DNA of 57,288 bases from Reclinomonas americana ATCC 50394. Lineage: Eukaryota > Jakobida > Jakobea > Jakobida. Within the stretch, counting starts at the first letter, position 1, and every line of letters begins with the position of its first letter. Of the stretch, positions 20,423-32,400 are shown in pieces. A model generated the notes under the pieces. The model made no database searches, was not told the DNA's origin, and worked only from the letters and a program-made list of their open reading frames with translations. Position numbers and translations under genes: made by a program. The stretch is from contig PS015014.1 of assembly GCA_048213135.1 (NCBI GenBank), forward strand, positions 1 through 57,288, given 5' to 3'.

Positions 20423-22575
20423 ATGAGTGGAGGCAACGTGCCACCGCCGTCTGACGACACTGGTGACGACAGTCGACACAACCCCTTCTCGTACCACCAC
20501 TACGTGTTCCTCCCGAACGACCCGTCGCCGTCACCAGGAGTGATGCAGGTGGATCATCAACAGTTCTATCCGCCTCCACAACCACCACCACCACCACACC
20601 CACTGCCGCAGCCACCACAACAGCCGCTGCCGCTGCAACAGCCACCCCACATTGTGATGCCGGCGTACCAGTCTCCGTACCACCCGCAGCCACCGCCGCC
20701 GGGTAACACCGCCGTCATGTCGGTGGGTTGGCCACACGAGTCCAGTTGGACTCAAAATGGGAGCGTGTTCCCTATCCAGCAGCCGCAGCCGCCGCCGCAG
20801 TATGTGCCCCAACCGGTGAGTGACACACACGCACACGCACGCACCTCTGCAGTGGCGTGTTCTATTGGTCGCACATCACTGTGTGGCGAGTGGACAATAA
20901 GGAAACACGCCCAGAGACTCTCCTGTGCTGCACTGCACCATAGGCACACTTGCTGGTGTTGCGTGCAGCGTGGTGACACACGAACATTAATGCAGAATAC
21001 GCACACGCACACACATTACGGCTTAGCGCACATTCATTGCAGCACTGCGTGATTCTCTTTTCAATGTCGTGTCTGGTGTCATTTCTTTTGCCTCAAACTC
21101 GACCACAAACTGATCTCGTGCATCACACCGTGTAAACAGCCTGCCCACTACGAAGCCGTGCCGTATGGACCGGCTCCTAGCCAACACAACCATTTCGCCA
21201 ACCCGGGCACTGCTGGTCATGGCTTATGCGCCGCCGGCGGTTGGCTATGGTGAGGGAACACGCGGACATGGCGGGTCCCCCACCAACACCGCCACCACGT
21301 GCACGACGCCAACGAGTACCATGCTGCCTCCGCCACTGCTGCCACCGCAGAGACCGCCACCGCAGCCTCTAGCGTCGGCGGCAGCTGATTTCCACCAGCC
21401 GCAGCAACATGCGCCAGTGGCACTGGCGGACGAGCATGTCCGCGGGCCGTCCGCGGCAGCCACTGGCGCCTTTAGTGGCCTCAAGAGCGAGCGCTACCCC
21501 GCTCCTTTTGCAGGTCACGGCCCTAGCGGTGGTCGTCACCAGTCGCAACCCACCTTCGCGCACCACCATCGACCGTTGCAGCATCACTCTGCGGAGGTCA
21601 GGCGCGGCGAGTTTGACTCCTCCACTGAGAGTGACGCAGCCTCCTCCACGACCATGTCGTACGCGGGTGGTGGTGGTGGTGGTGGCGGTGGCACTACTAC
21701 TGGCAGCAGCAGTACTGGTCTTGTCGGTGGTAGTGGCGATAGCGGTGGTGGTGGTGGTGGTGGTGACCGAGATTCGGACTCTGCAGAGTCCAGCTCCCTC
21801 CAGAGTCCGACGTCGAGTACATCCTCTCGCGGCTCACGTCGTCGCGCTCGCACGACAGCCGAGGCACCGGAGGGCTGGGTCGAGGAAGCAGTCGATCTCA
21901 TCAACGGGCGGTGGGTGCGAGAGTTGCCTGCACGGTATCGCGAGTTCTTCTACTGCGGTGGCGGCAAGAAGTCCTCCAAGCGGCGCCAGCAGGATCCGCG
22001 ACCACCGCTGCCACAGATGAGAAGGCCGAGTCGACGAGACGCCCTAAAGGTTTGTGTGTGTGTGTGTGTGTGTCAGACAAAGTGAGAGAGCACGACTACT
22101 GACAACAAGAAGAAAACTCAACTGACGATAACCACTCGCACCGCAGTACGTTAACGAGCGTCTCAACACATCCATTGGCAACGGCAGCGCCAGCTGGCTT
22201 CGTGCGCGCAAGGACGCCCGACTGGACGACAAGACCCGCAAGCATGACGTGCAGTATCTCGAGGCCGAAATGCGCCGACTGCAAGCAGAGGGTTCAATGC
22301 CGTTGGCACCACCGCTGCCACCACGCCGCCCGTCTGCCGCCGCATCCAGTCACAACTCCATGGACGACAGCAACGAGTACGACGACGACGTCAACGGTGA
22401 CGACAATGATGACGACGACGACGACGTGGAAGTGGATGCTGACGTCCAGATGCGACCCTTCCACGGTGAAGACGACCAGCGCTATGCGGATCACCACCGC
22501 GCAGAGAATGGAGACGAGGAAGACGAGGAGGAGGAGGAGGAGGAAGACGATCGGGACGATGACGGGTACAGATGA
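20423..22575 (+). CDS. Pro-, Gly- and acidic-rich protein, unknown function
   Basis: ATG at 20423 (MSGGNVPPPSDDTGDDSRHN). The first exon is Pro/Gln/His-rich and ends at CAACCG/GTGAGT (about 20816). It resumes after GTAAACAG at about 21139 with PAHYEAVPYGPAPSQHNHF. A short intron near 21250-21316 is needed to avoid a stop. The next part is low complexity, with Gly runs (21664-21690 and 21745-21760) and a Ser-rich stretch. The only globular-looking region follows: PEGWVEEAVDLINGRWVREL, PARYREFFYCGGGKKSSKRR, then across a GT-repeat intron (22050-22146) YVNERLNTSIGNGSASWLRA and a helix. The C-terminus is strongly acidic with Asp/Glu runs (22380-22560). The basic patch plus acidic tail would suit a nuclear protein, but no domain is recognised. 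Confidence 0.6.
22053..22072 (+). repeat. GT microsatellite in an intron
   Basis: GT repeat directly after a donor (CTAAAG/GTTTGTGTG) in the Pro/Gly/acidic-rich gene. One of many CA/GT tracts that start introns in this genome. Confidence 0.9.
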
Positions 22576-22791
22576 GTGGTAGAAAAATAATAAGGTGTTG
22601 CGACTGTACTGCTGCGTGTCTCCCAGCGTCTACATGCGCTTGCTGGAACCAAAGGTGGAGGTTTTCGGGCCGTGGCGCACTGAGCGGCGCTTGGCGGGTG
22701 GGCGGGGTGGCGCTGCAGCGGTCACGAGTTAGCAGATGTCGCAGTTTTCACCCTTATCATCATCACATACCGGCGACCACCAGAGGCCTGG

Positions 22792-25700
22792 TTACTTCGG
22801 CAGCGGCCGCTGCCATTGGGGAGCCTGACACAGGTGCACGTTGCTGTGGCCGAACCTTGGTGGCAGCGATCGGTGGGAAGCGCGACGGAGTTGTCTATAC
22901 CGCTAGTGAGCGTCGGACGAAAACAGGAACGCGGACAACATGAGAGCATCAAGCACGCACGCACCAGTCGCGGTGAATCAGGCCGACTGTCAGCAACAGG
23001 TGGTAGCTGGTCACTGCCACGGCTGCCGATGCTCTGCAACTCCATTTCGTCGCCACTGGATGCAGATGGCCCTGCTGGCACACACACACACACACACACA
23101 CGCACAAACAGAAGTGAAAAAACTGTCAGAACGCACACCATGCAGCAGTGTGCATACCGCCTGCATGTCGATCGCCGTTGTGTCGTTGGAAAAACAGGGC
23201 GTCGTCGGATCCGCGACGAGGGTGCTGCGCAGCTTCCGCCTACCGTGGTGCACCATATATGGTAAGTCGATGAAATGATTGGAAAACAGATGCGAGGCAG
23301 TGTGGTAACCTGACGGTGAACCGGCGGTGGCGGGTGTGCTATTTTCTTCAGGTGCTCCAGGCGTGCGATAGGATCTGTGCGCGCGGAAGTGAGTGGTACT
23401 ACACGAGCGCATACAAACACGCACATGCACACACCTTGCATTTTCTTCCGCCGCTCCTTTCCATGTGCAAAGTACGCAAAGCGTTTGTCGCGCATCATCA
23501 TGGCCTCCACCACTGCCGGGTCCGAGATGTGCCTACCCCCATGGACACGCATCGTCAATAGAGAGCAGCACGCTTTTCGGCAAACATTCAACAAATGCGG
23601 GATTGTTGCATACCATTCTTCGGCGAGTTGTTTCAGTCGCTCAGCATGCCGTGCGGCAGCCTGGCTGCTCGTTTCCGACTGGAATGACTGGTCAGTGGCC
23701 CCACTCAGTGGTGTATGCTGCGAGCGCGACGAGGGCATGCTGTGTGGCATTTGCGAAGGCATGTGCGAAGACAAGACGGGTGGTGGTGGTGGTGGTGGTG
23801 GTTGCAGCTGATGATGGTCGGCATACGGATCGGTGCGGAGAGCGTCGGCCTGTGATGAAGCATGCCACGATGGTGGCATGTTCGGGGCGGCGGCGGCGGT
23901 GGCGGCGGTGGCCAATGGTCGCGGTGGTGCGGACATGTCGTCGTCGTCGTATAGCCATCGTGGTGGTGGTGGAACGCCGGGAATGTTGAGCGAGAAGCCA
24001 TCGATGGTACCCTCGGGCATGAAGAAGCTGGAGCGTACACCACACATAGTCCGTGGTGAGGGCAACATTTGTGGAGTGTCTCATACCATGCATAGCATGC
24101 AACACACCTTTCATCGATTTCCGCATAGTCAAAGTCATCGTCGTCTTCGTACTTGATGCCGGCGAAGCGCTTGCGCACACGATAACCCCGCCATGCTGCT
24201 TGGATAGCCACGGCGGCCATGGCACGCAACTCCCTCCACTCGGCCAAATGCTTCTTGACCTGCGCAAGGGGTCAGTCGCGTTACAGCCTCAGCACGCTGT
24301 TGAGGCGCGCTACACGCAACGAATTGTCGGGTCGGGCAGGCGTGTCCCCTCCACGCGGCTTGGATGCGAATCGCGGCCTCATCCTGGGCGGGAGACGAAA
24401 CGTGAGACATGCAAGTGCACGGGGAACAGTGCACATGTACATACCAGCCGTCGGCCACGCAGTTGATCCTTGTTGGCTCGCCAGAAGCGCTGAATGCGCA
24501 ACGTGGCCCGTTCGCGCACAAACGTGGCCTGTCGGTCACGATACCTGCGTTCGGCGTGGTGAGTACTTTGGGGAGTGCTATTGGCTCCCAGCGCACCACG
24601 CAACGAGGTGCAGACGGTGAAGCAGCTCTGGTGTTCGCGTGCGTCAAAATACACCTGCTGCCGCAGCTGCGTATGCAACATCTCGTGCAGCTGCTGTGCA
24701 TGCTTGTGTTCCCGGTCGAGCCGAATACCGCACAGCTCCTGAGCCTGCAATTAATGGAGGAAGAGACTTGTGTTGAGAAGCAGTCGTCAGCAACGCGCTA
24801 CTGACACCGACACGCCACGCAACATCCGCCTGTCGGTCACTGGCCAAGCGCGACAATTCACGCTTGTGTACACCGCGCAGCTGCTGTCGTTCGTGCACTT
24901 GATTCGCACTCATGTGGTCCAGAGTCGCCGCGGTCCAACCTGCGCACAAGAGTTAAGTTGACACATGTCTTCATTGCCTGACTTGAGGTGAGGAAATACC
25001 TGCAGCTATCAACTGGGATGGAATCGCAATGGCCACCACATCTTCCCAGCGAGCGTAACTGCGATGGAACAGCGGTCGGCGCTGTCGCAGTGCGCGGGCC
25101 ACCAAATGAACACTGCACGCCACAACAACAACAATAGAGAGATGAGGAGACGCCCCGCACAGCACTGTGCCCACCACCACACAGAATCACCTCTTGGCAG
25201 AGCGTTGCAAAAACGCCGACTCGGCCGACTTGCGTGCCGACCGCGTCACCTCCTCCGTGTCGAGCTCAGTCAGGCTCGGCAGCGTGGCAATCACCAGTCG
25301 TCTGTACAACGGATCCTCGCACACAGGATTGTCGTTCACTTGCAACTCGGCGAGACGCGGACAGTGCGACAGTGCGGCGAGGAAGTGAAAGTCGGAAATG
25401 CGGTTAAAGCTGCGACAACATCACTCAAGTGAGACACATCACCTCACACATGCCACATAGTGTGCGTCCAATCGCAACGATAGATTGCAAGTGCGCAGTG
25501 ACACACAGTTTTGCAGCGCGTCCACGCGTGAGATGGAGTTGTCGTGCAGGTGGAGCGCCGTGAGAAGCGGATGGTACGGCAGCGGCGGTGAGCGTGTCAA
25601 TGCATTGCCGTTGAGCCACAGCTCACTCAGCATCACGTTACTGCGACATCGCAACAGGTTTACGTGAGCAAGAAAAGAGGAAGCAGGAGCAGGGAGGAAA

Positions 25701-28700
25701 CAGTAAACACACAAACCGACTCAGGTCAGGGCACTCGGAGAGGCGATTCTCATACAAGATGAGCGTAAGCAGGTGGTGGTTGGAGTAGAAAATGGCGCGC
25801 TCCTGCGACAGACAATGTCAGCACACTGGTTTTCACCTAACCGGATGACAAAGCAGCGCAATTAACCAGCTGCGTGAGTCCATTGCGACCGAGATCAATG
25901 TACTGCAGCTGCGGCAGGCTCTTGATCACTGTCGGATTGACGCTCTCGAGTTGATTGCGATACAGTTTGAGTGTCTTGAGCCGCAGACACTTTTCCAAGC
26001 CTGCACAAGTGACTGTCAGCGTCCATGTACCGCCTTGCAAACACACGGGCGTGCTGAAGCACACCTTCGACTGATGTAATGCGATTGTCTTCGGCAGTGA
26101 GCGACTCCAGAGCGGCAGCGCATCCCTCGAGACCCTGCAGGGATCGGATCTGATTGATGGACACGCGCAGGGTGCGCAGTACCCGCTGTCTCTCGAGACC
26201 ACCGAGTTGAGTCAGCTTGTTGTCGCTCAGTACCAACTCCTGCACGGCGCAGTGTCAGACTCAAGTCGCTGCTGTAGTGGCACACACATCGTCGTCACCT
26301 CCAGCGCCTCGAGACGGGAGAGACCCTCAATGCGCTGCAACTGGTTGGCGTTCAGCTCCAGCGACCGCAAATTCACAAAACTGCATGCACACACAGTGTG
26401 TGACCAACGAGTCGCAATCGGTCGGTCGCCTTGTGCACGAGTTTCTTGCTCACCTGTCCAAGCCACGACCAATGGCCGTGATGTTTTCCACGTTCAACTT
26501 GACTTCGGCGACACGCTGTGGTGCCACAGTCCCGTAGTGCAACGACAACAAAAACTCCAAATCACTTTCGTCGGCGCCAGTCGACGATGCAGTCATGGGT
26601 CGTCTATTACACGGAGAGGAAAAAGTGTGAGAACGTGGTGGCGACGAGGAGCCAAGCGGCTCGGCGATTAACCGCACCCGTCACTCATCGACTCGAGCAC
26701 CGACAGTGAGCGCGACGCGCCAGCAGAGCGTTCTGGAGTGCCAACAAGTGCTCCCACCGAGGCCGAGACGGCTGTCCGCAGGAACTCACGCACAACACTC
26801 TCGACCAGCGTCCTCCACTGACGCTGTCCGGTCTCCAGATTCTACCAGCATGCAACATAAGTACAATGTACACACAGCAGGCGACCAGGTGCACAAAAGT
26901 ACCTGCAGAGCAGCGGGGAGCACCCACGCGATACCACCACGCTCGATCGACGCGCCGAACAGTGCTGCACCAGGGGTGCGCACACAACACAACAGGGGCG
27001 GACACGGTGCGCCAACTCCCAGCATCGTCGGTCGTGAGGTGCCTCGCGCTGACACGGCTCTGACCGCAGCGACTTCGACACGCCGAGCCACATGGTGCGC
27101 ATGTGTTGTGGAGTCGAGCACAGGTAGAATGAGCGCAAGCCGACGACGCTCGGCCTCCGCCTCCGCCTCGGCACGCAATCGTTCAAGCTCCCGCTGTTTG
27201 GCTGCCTCGGCCCTCCTCCTCTCCTCCGCCAAGCGCGCCTCTTCCGCCTTTCTAGCCTCCTCTGCGCGCCGAGCCTCCTCAGCCTTGCGTGCTTCCTCGG
27301 CTTTGCGCGCCTCTTCGGCTTTCTTCCGCGCTGCCTCCTGCCGTTCTTGCTCCTCGCGCTCCTTTCGCTCGACCTCCTCTTGTCGCCGTCGTCGCTGCAA
27401 GTGCGCGAGCACGTGTTTGTGATTCAACACAGCACAAAGCAGCTACCGTCTCGAGAAGCAGAAATACACACTGACCTCCATCTCCTCACGCAGCCGCCGC
27501 TCTTCCTCTGCACGACGTTCGCGCTCCATTCGCTCTGCCTCCTGCTTCCGTGCCTCGGCCAGCAGCCGCTCCTGCTCCAGTTGTGCGGCCTCCTCTTGCC
27601 GACAACGTTCCGCCTGCATTCTCTCTGCTCGCCACATATCCAACTCGGCCATGTACGCGCGCAGTGCCTCCACGTTACGCTGCTGCTCCTCCTCTCGCTC
27701 CATGAGGTACATCTCGCGAGATCTGCAGAGCCAACGCGTCAATCAACCCCGATACTCCACCTCCTGGTTGTGAGTGCGCGCACACGAAACTGTCGAAGTC
27801 GCTCCCCCTCGGCCGCATACTGCACATCCAGCTGGAGTCGCTCTATCTCTCGGAGTGCGGCCTCTTCGCGCTGGCGCTGTGCCTCCTTTTGTCGCTGCTG
27901 GCTTTCCAGCTGTGCTTGCCGATACTCTTCCTCCACCAGCTGCCGCTTCCGCTCCAATTCACGCTCCTGCTCCTCGATTTTGCGCCTCCGCTCGACCTGC
28001 ACACATTATCACAGACACAGAGAGGGTTGAGCGGTTGCGCCAGCGAAATGTCGGTGATGCAAAGAGAGCAGACCTCGAATGCTTTTGCCTCCTCCTCGAG
28101 TTTTCGTCGACGCTCTTCCGCCTCACGCTCACGACGCGCACGCTCCTCCTGCCGTTGTCGCTGCCGCTGCTCTTCATGTTCCCGTGCCTCTGCTCGTCGT
28201 CTCATCTGCTCCAGCTGCAACCGCAGAGCAGGATTCGTTTCCAAATCATCGGCGTCGAGATCCATGTCAGCGGGGAGCAACGGCGAAGCCGATGATGAAT
28301 GCACGAGCGAGGCCGCTGCGTTCGGCAGCATCGTTGTCGTGATAGCAGCCAGCGACGCTGTCGATGGTCGGCTGGACTCGGCGAGAGGTGTACTCTGCAG
28401 TGACGACGGCGTGAGACACAAAACTGCACGGCCTGTTTGCTCTTCACACCAGCAGTACCTGTCGAAGCGAACGAGCACTCGTCGCAGCCGCTGACCGCGT
28501 ACTCGCCTCGGTGGGACCGGCGGGAACACCGCCAAACACGTCAAACTCATCACTCGTGGCCGACGACGACACGTGAGTGGCGGCAGTGGGCGGCCGTGTT
28601 GATGACCACTCTGCGCGCGCACACAACAACACCAACACTGCATGAGCCGGCGAGAGTGGGCAACATGTCAAGCACCCCGCAGCAACGCAACCGAATGAGT

Positions 28701-29297
28701 CGCCAGTGGCCGGCCGACTCGGCGGTGTGGCCAGCATGCGCGGACCGACCTGACCCAACTCATCCAACATGGACTCCACACGGCGACTGTTCTCCTCAAT
28801 CCGTCGCTGCCTCTCCTCCGCCAAGCGCGCCACCACCTGCACACTCTCGCGCTTCTGCCGCAGCTCAAACTCTGCGGCGGATCAGCAAGTCCATGACAAC
28901 TCACTCTCATACACGCACGGATGACCAACGCAACCTTTCTGCACCGACTCACGCACTCGATCACGCAGTCTCTCCATGCGATCCGGCGCATCCAAGTCAA
29001 TGCCCAGCGTATACGACTCTGGCAGCACCGCCGACGCCTCTGAGCACATGGACTCGCCATCGTCATCATCGTCATCATGATCGCCACTACTACTACACGC
29101 GCGCACATACACACACATACGTGAAGCGAGGAAGAGAGGAGTGAGAACCACCTCACCGTTTGTCGGTCACTCCCATTGAAAAAAACAACACCCTCGTTCA
29201 CTCACCGTGCTCTGGGTGGCCGTGAACTTACATTCGCCACTGCCTGTGCCATGAGCGCCTCCAGATCGTCGTCATCGTCGTCACTCTCCAGCGCCAT
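22792..29297 (-). CDS. LRRIQ1: Leucine-rich repeat and IQ motif protein LRRIQ1
   Basis: Ortholog of animal LRRIQ1, a gene found mostly in organisms with cilia; molecular role poorly known, calmodulin binding expected. ATG at 29297 gives acidic MALESDDDDDDLEALMAQAV. A long charged coiled coil follows (28900-26900; for example KAEEARKAEEARRAEEARKA near 27300-27200). About nine LRRs occupy 26560-25230: VAEVKLNVENITAIGRG, LRSLELNANQLQRIEGL, LKTLKLYRNQLESV, LTALHLHDNSISRVDAL. Three IQ motifs lie further on: ATLRIQRFWRANKDQLRGRR, AAIRIQAAWRGHACPTRQF and VAIQAAWRGYRVRKRFAG. The last is followed by an acidic YEDDDDFDYAEIDE and then RHAERLKQLAEEW, as in LRRIQ1. This order argues for one gene, though the LRR part could start separately at the ATG at 26596. 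The terminal exon is uncertain; in phase it ends APQWQRPLPK at 22792. Confidence 0.78.
23079..23102 (+). repeat. CA microsatellite
   Basis: About 12 CA units in an intron of LRRIQ1 (GT on the coding strand). Confidence 0.9.
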
Positions 29298-29403
29298 CTG
29301 CGTCAGTGCAGGGCCGGTGTGCGCGTACTGATTGACTTGGGCGTTCAGCAAAGTGTGAGTCACCGCCGTCATTTGTCCACAGTTGGCGCGCGGTCTGTGA
29401 GAG
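29298..29403. promoter_or_regulatory. Probable bidirectional promoter, LRRIQ1/INTS1
   Basis: Only 106 bp separate the inferred start codons of two divergent genes, so both 5' UTRs and core promoters must overlap or be extremely short. No TATA box is apparent. Inferred from spacing alone. Confidence 0.45.
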
Positions 29404-32400
29404 ATGGCTTCCGGCCTCAGCGTTGCGCATATGCAGTGCGTTTCTTTCTCCCCTCATGTCACTCACACTGCGTAATGCATTGCTTTGCATGTGCAGGTCC
29501 GACTGGAATCACCACTAGGTAGACGCATTTTTGCATTGCACCTCTCTATCTCTCTCTCTCTCTCTCATGCGCGCGCGCTCTGTTGCAGCTGTGGTGAACC
29601 GAGCGGTGGAAGAGTACAACTCGGGTGTGCCTGCCAAACAGCAAGAGGTGGCCGCCTCAGTGTTGCGTCGCCTGGCGCTGCTCAAGAGCGGAACTGTCAA
29701 TGCGCCGGTCAGTCAGCGTCCCCTGTCGCTGTTCTTATCGACTCTGAGTGTCGTTCTGTGCAACAGGATCGTGTGCACTTTGTGTCGCTGGCGCTGCTGT
29801 GTCGCCGGATTCCGGAACTGTTTCGTGAGGAGGAAGTGGCGAATGCGTTGCTGGCGTCGCTGCGACCGGGCGCCATCAAGAAGGGCTCGCCGGTGTGCAT
29901 GCTGATCACGGCGCTGCTGATGAGGGCGTTTGATACGGAGCCTGAGTGGCCACTGTCGTTTGTGTCGGTCTACTTGGAGGATCTGGTTGGCCCGCAGGTG
30001 CGTTTGTCCTCGCCTCCCCTTTTCACGGGGGAGCAGCGTCTGAGCTGTGGAGTTGGCAGGCGTGGGCCGATCTGGAGCCATCTGCACGCTTCTGTCGCAA
30101 CATTCGCACTGCATTCTGCACTCCAGAACAAGTGCTGGCCATGCAGCGGCAGCAGTTCGATCAGGTTTCGTTGCTGGTGCTTGCACACTCTCAGTGTGCT
30201 TGCTGCAACTTGCTGACGGGATGCGGCGCGTCGCCAGGCGGTGCAGAGCATTGTGGTGCCGGCGTTGGCAGCTGGTGATGCAGTGAGTGCCTTGAGCAGT
30301 CCGTCGGACGTGCCGTCGGCCGCGGAGACAACAATGCTCACCAGGGAGACGGTGGACATGTCGGGCGTGGTGCGCAGCTTTGCATCTGGCCTTGGGAGAA
30401 CGGGGTGTGTTTGCTGACTGTATGGTGTGTGTGTGTGTGTGGTACAGGTGCCCATGAGTGGCATTGTGGTGCAATCGTCGTCTGCGTCGTCGGTACCACC
30501 TCCACCTCCCACAGCGACCTTGAGTGCCGGTGTGGCCGCCGCGGCCCGACCGTCGGCTGCCGCCCTGCTTCTTCGTGGCTCTGCTCCACCACCGTGCGTC
30601 GTTGTTGCATGTTGTTGCTGTCGTGTTTACTCTATGGCCTGACACGGCAGTGTGCGCACAGACTCGGCGAAGTGTCTCCGTTTGCCGCGGCCCTTGGTGA
30701 GTGATTTCTGTGCCATTTTTTGCTGCTGCGGATTGTTGAGCTGAGTGTTGAGGAACAGCTTCACCAGGCGTTCGCGATCGCTTTGCGGTGGCTCGTGCTG
30801 ATGGGAGCCTCACAGCCACCGTGCTGCGGCACCTCGAGGTGCGACGAATGGTGGTGGCGCTGCTGTGATCGAGTGTGATTCGCTCACCTGCGTTGTGATT
30901 TTGTGCAGAGTGCAACTCAGCGACTGCAGCAACTCGACCGCAACGGACAACAGTTTGCGCAGTACACGCAGGAGTCGAAAAACGTGTTGCGCATTCTGAT
31001 GATGGCGGCACATGTGCCGCAGGCTCGTATGCAGGCCATGCCGTACTTGCCAGGTTGGTCGGCACGGCGACGCGTGAGACGAATTCACTGCTCACGTCTC
31101 CTTCGTTGCAGCCTGGTTCAACATGCAGGCATTGTCGCGCACAGTCCGCGAGTACATGGACCGTGCGGTGGCCCTCACCACGGGTGAACACCCCAGCGAC
31201 TTTGACATGCTCCAGCTCCTGCTGCAGTATGCGTTCACGAGACCAGCAGAGCAGCACCCGATTTCGCTCTCCGGTGCGTATCTACGCCTCCTCGATGTGG
31301 TTGGCTTTTGCAGCTCAATTCCCCGTGCTTCGCTCTGCAGACATGATGCTGTCGCCTCTTGCCGAAGCGTGTTCCAGGTGGGCGCATGCCCTCATCACGC
31401 GCGCGCAGCCTCTGGCGAGCTTTGGTGCGCATCGTTTCTCGCGCCATGTCGCTCTTATTTTCCCTTATGCTTCCTCTTCCCTGCAGCCATGCGCTGCACT
31501 CTTCTCAACGAGCTTAATGCCGAGCGTCACCCGCTCAACATGCGCATGCTGGTCACCGTATTCCGTGAACTGCCACCTGGTTTGTGTGATGGGTAGTAAT
31601 TGATTGAGAGGGTGCATGCAACTGCGACGTAATCATATCTCTCGTGTTGTGCAGGCAAGGCCGAGGCCGATTTCGCCTATGTCATGCAGGAGTTGTGCGC
31701 CACTCCGTCGTTCCATGCACCGCTGGGCGAGGTACTCCTTCGCTTTGCGCAGACTCTCCATCAGTACGGCGGAGGTGTGTGGCTCTCGCTTCACTACTGC
31801 GGCCGGTCTGTTTGGTTTCACTCCACCAACTGACTTTTGTGCACCTCTCTAGTCTCCTTCCAACTCCGTCCCATGTGCGCTGGCCTCACGCTACACCGCG
31901 TGGAGATGCTTACGCAACCACCAGAAGACCGCAAGCTTTGGCTTTTCGCGCTGGCTCATTTTATCGCGTTTTTCTCGTTTTTGCGCGCCACGGCTGCCAA
32001 CATCAACTGTTGCGTGCAGCACACCAAGTGTGTGCGCGTGCGTGTGGTTGACGCTGAATCGCATCGCTTGCTCATACCATGAGTGTAGGGCGGGAGTTTC
32101 GCGAGGAAGTGCTGCTCGTACAACTGGACGCACTCAAGTGGACACACGAAGTGGTACCACTCCACAACGCCGAACGGCATCTGACGCAATCCGAGGCTGC
32201 GATCTTGATTGCCAAACTGCTCCTGTTGTGTCCGCCCTCTGCCGTCTTGATTCCAGCTGAGGTATGCGTTTGAAGTCCGCTTGCCAAACGTGCTGCTAAC
32301 ATCACGATGACAACAACAACAATTGTAGCGCTTTGGCGAGGCGGATGCTACCTTGTTCCACAGCGCCTTTTCACAATTGCCTCTGCTGGAAGATGTGCTG

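Noticed and set aside
26786-27430. Ala/Glu/Lys repeat stretch as a separate coiled-coil gene
   Set aside because: The charged repeats continue on both sides in spliced exons of the same strand and fit the N-terminal coiled coil of LRRIQ1.
29713-31257. Long minus-strand open frame (514 codons) opposite INTS1
   Set aside because: It crosses several INTS1 introns, its product is His/Arg/Thr-rich, and it has no motif. High-GC antisense frames are common in this window.
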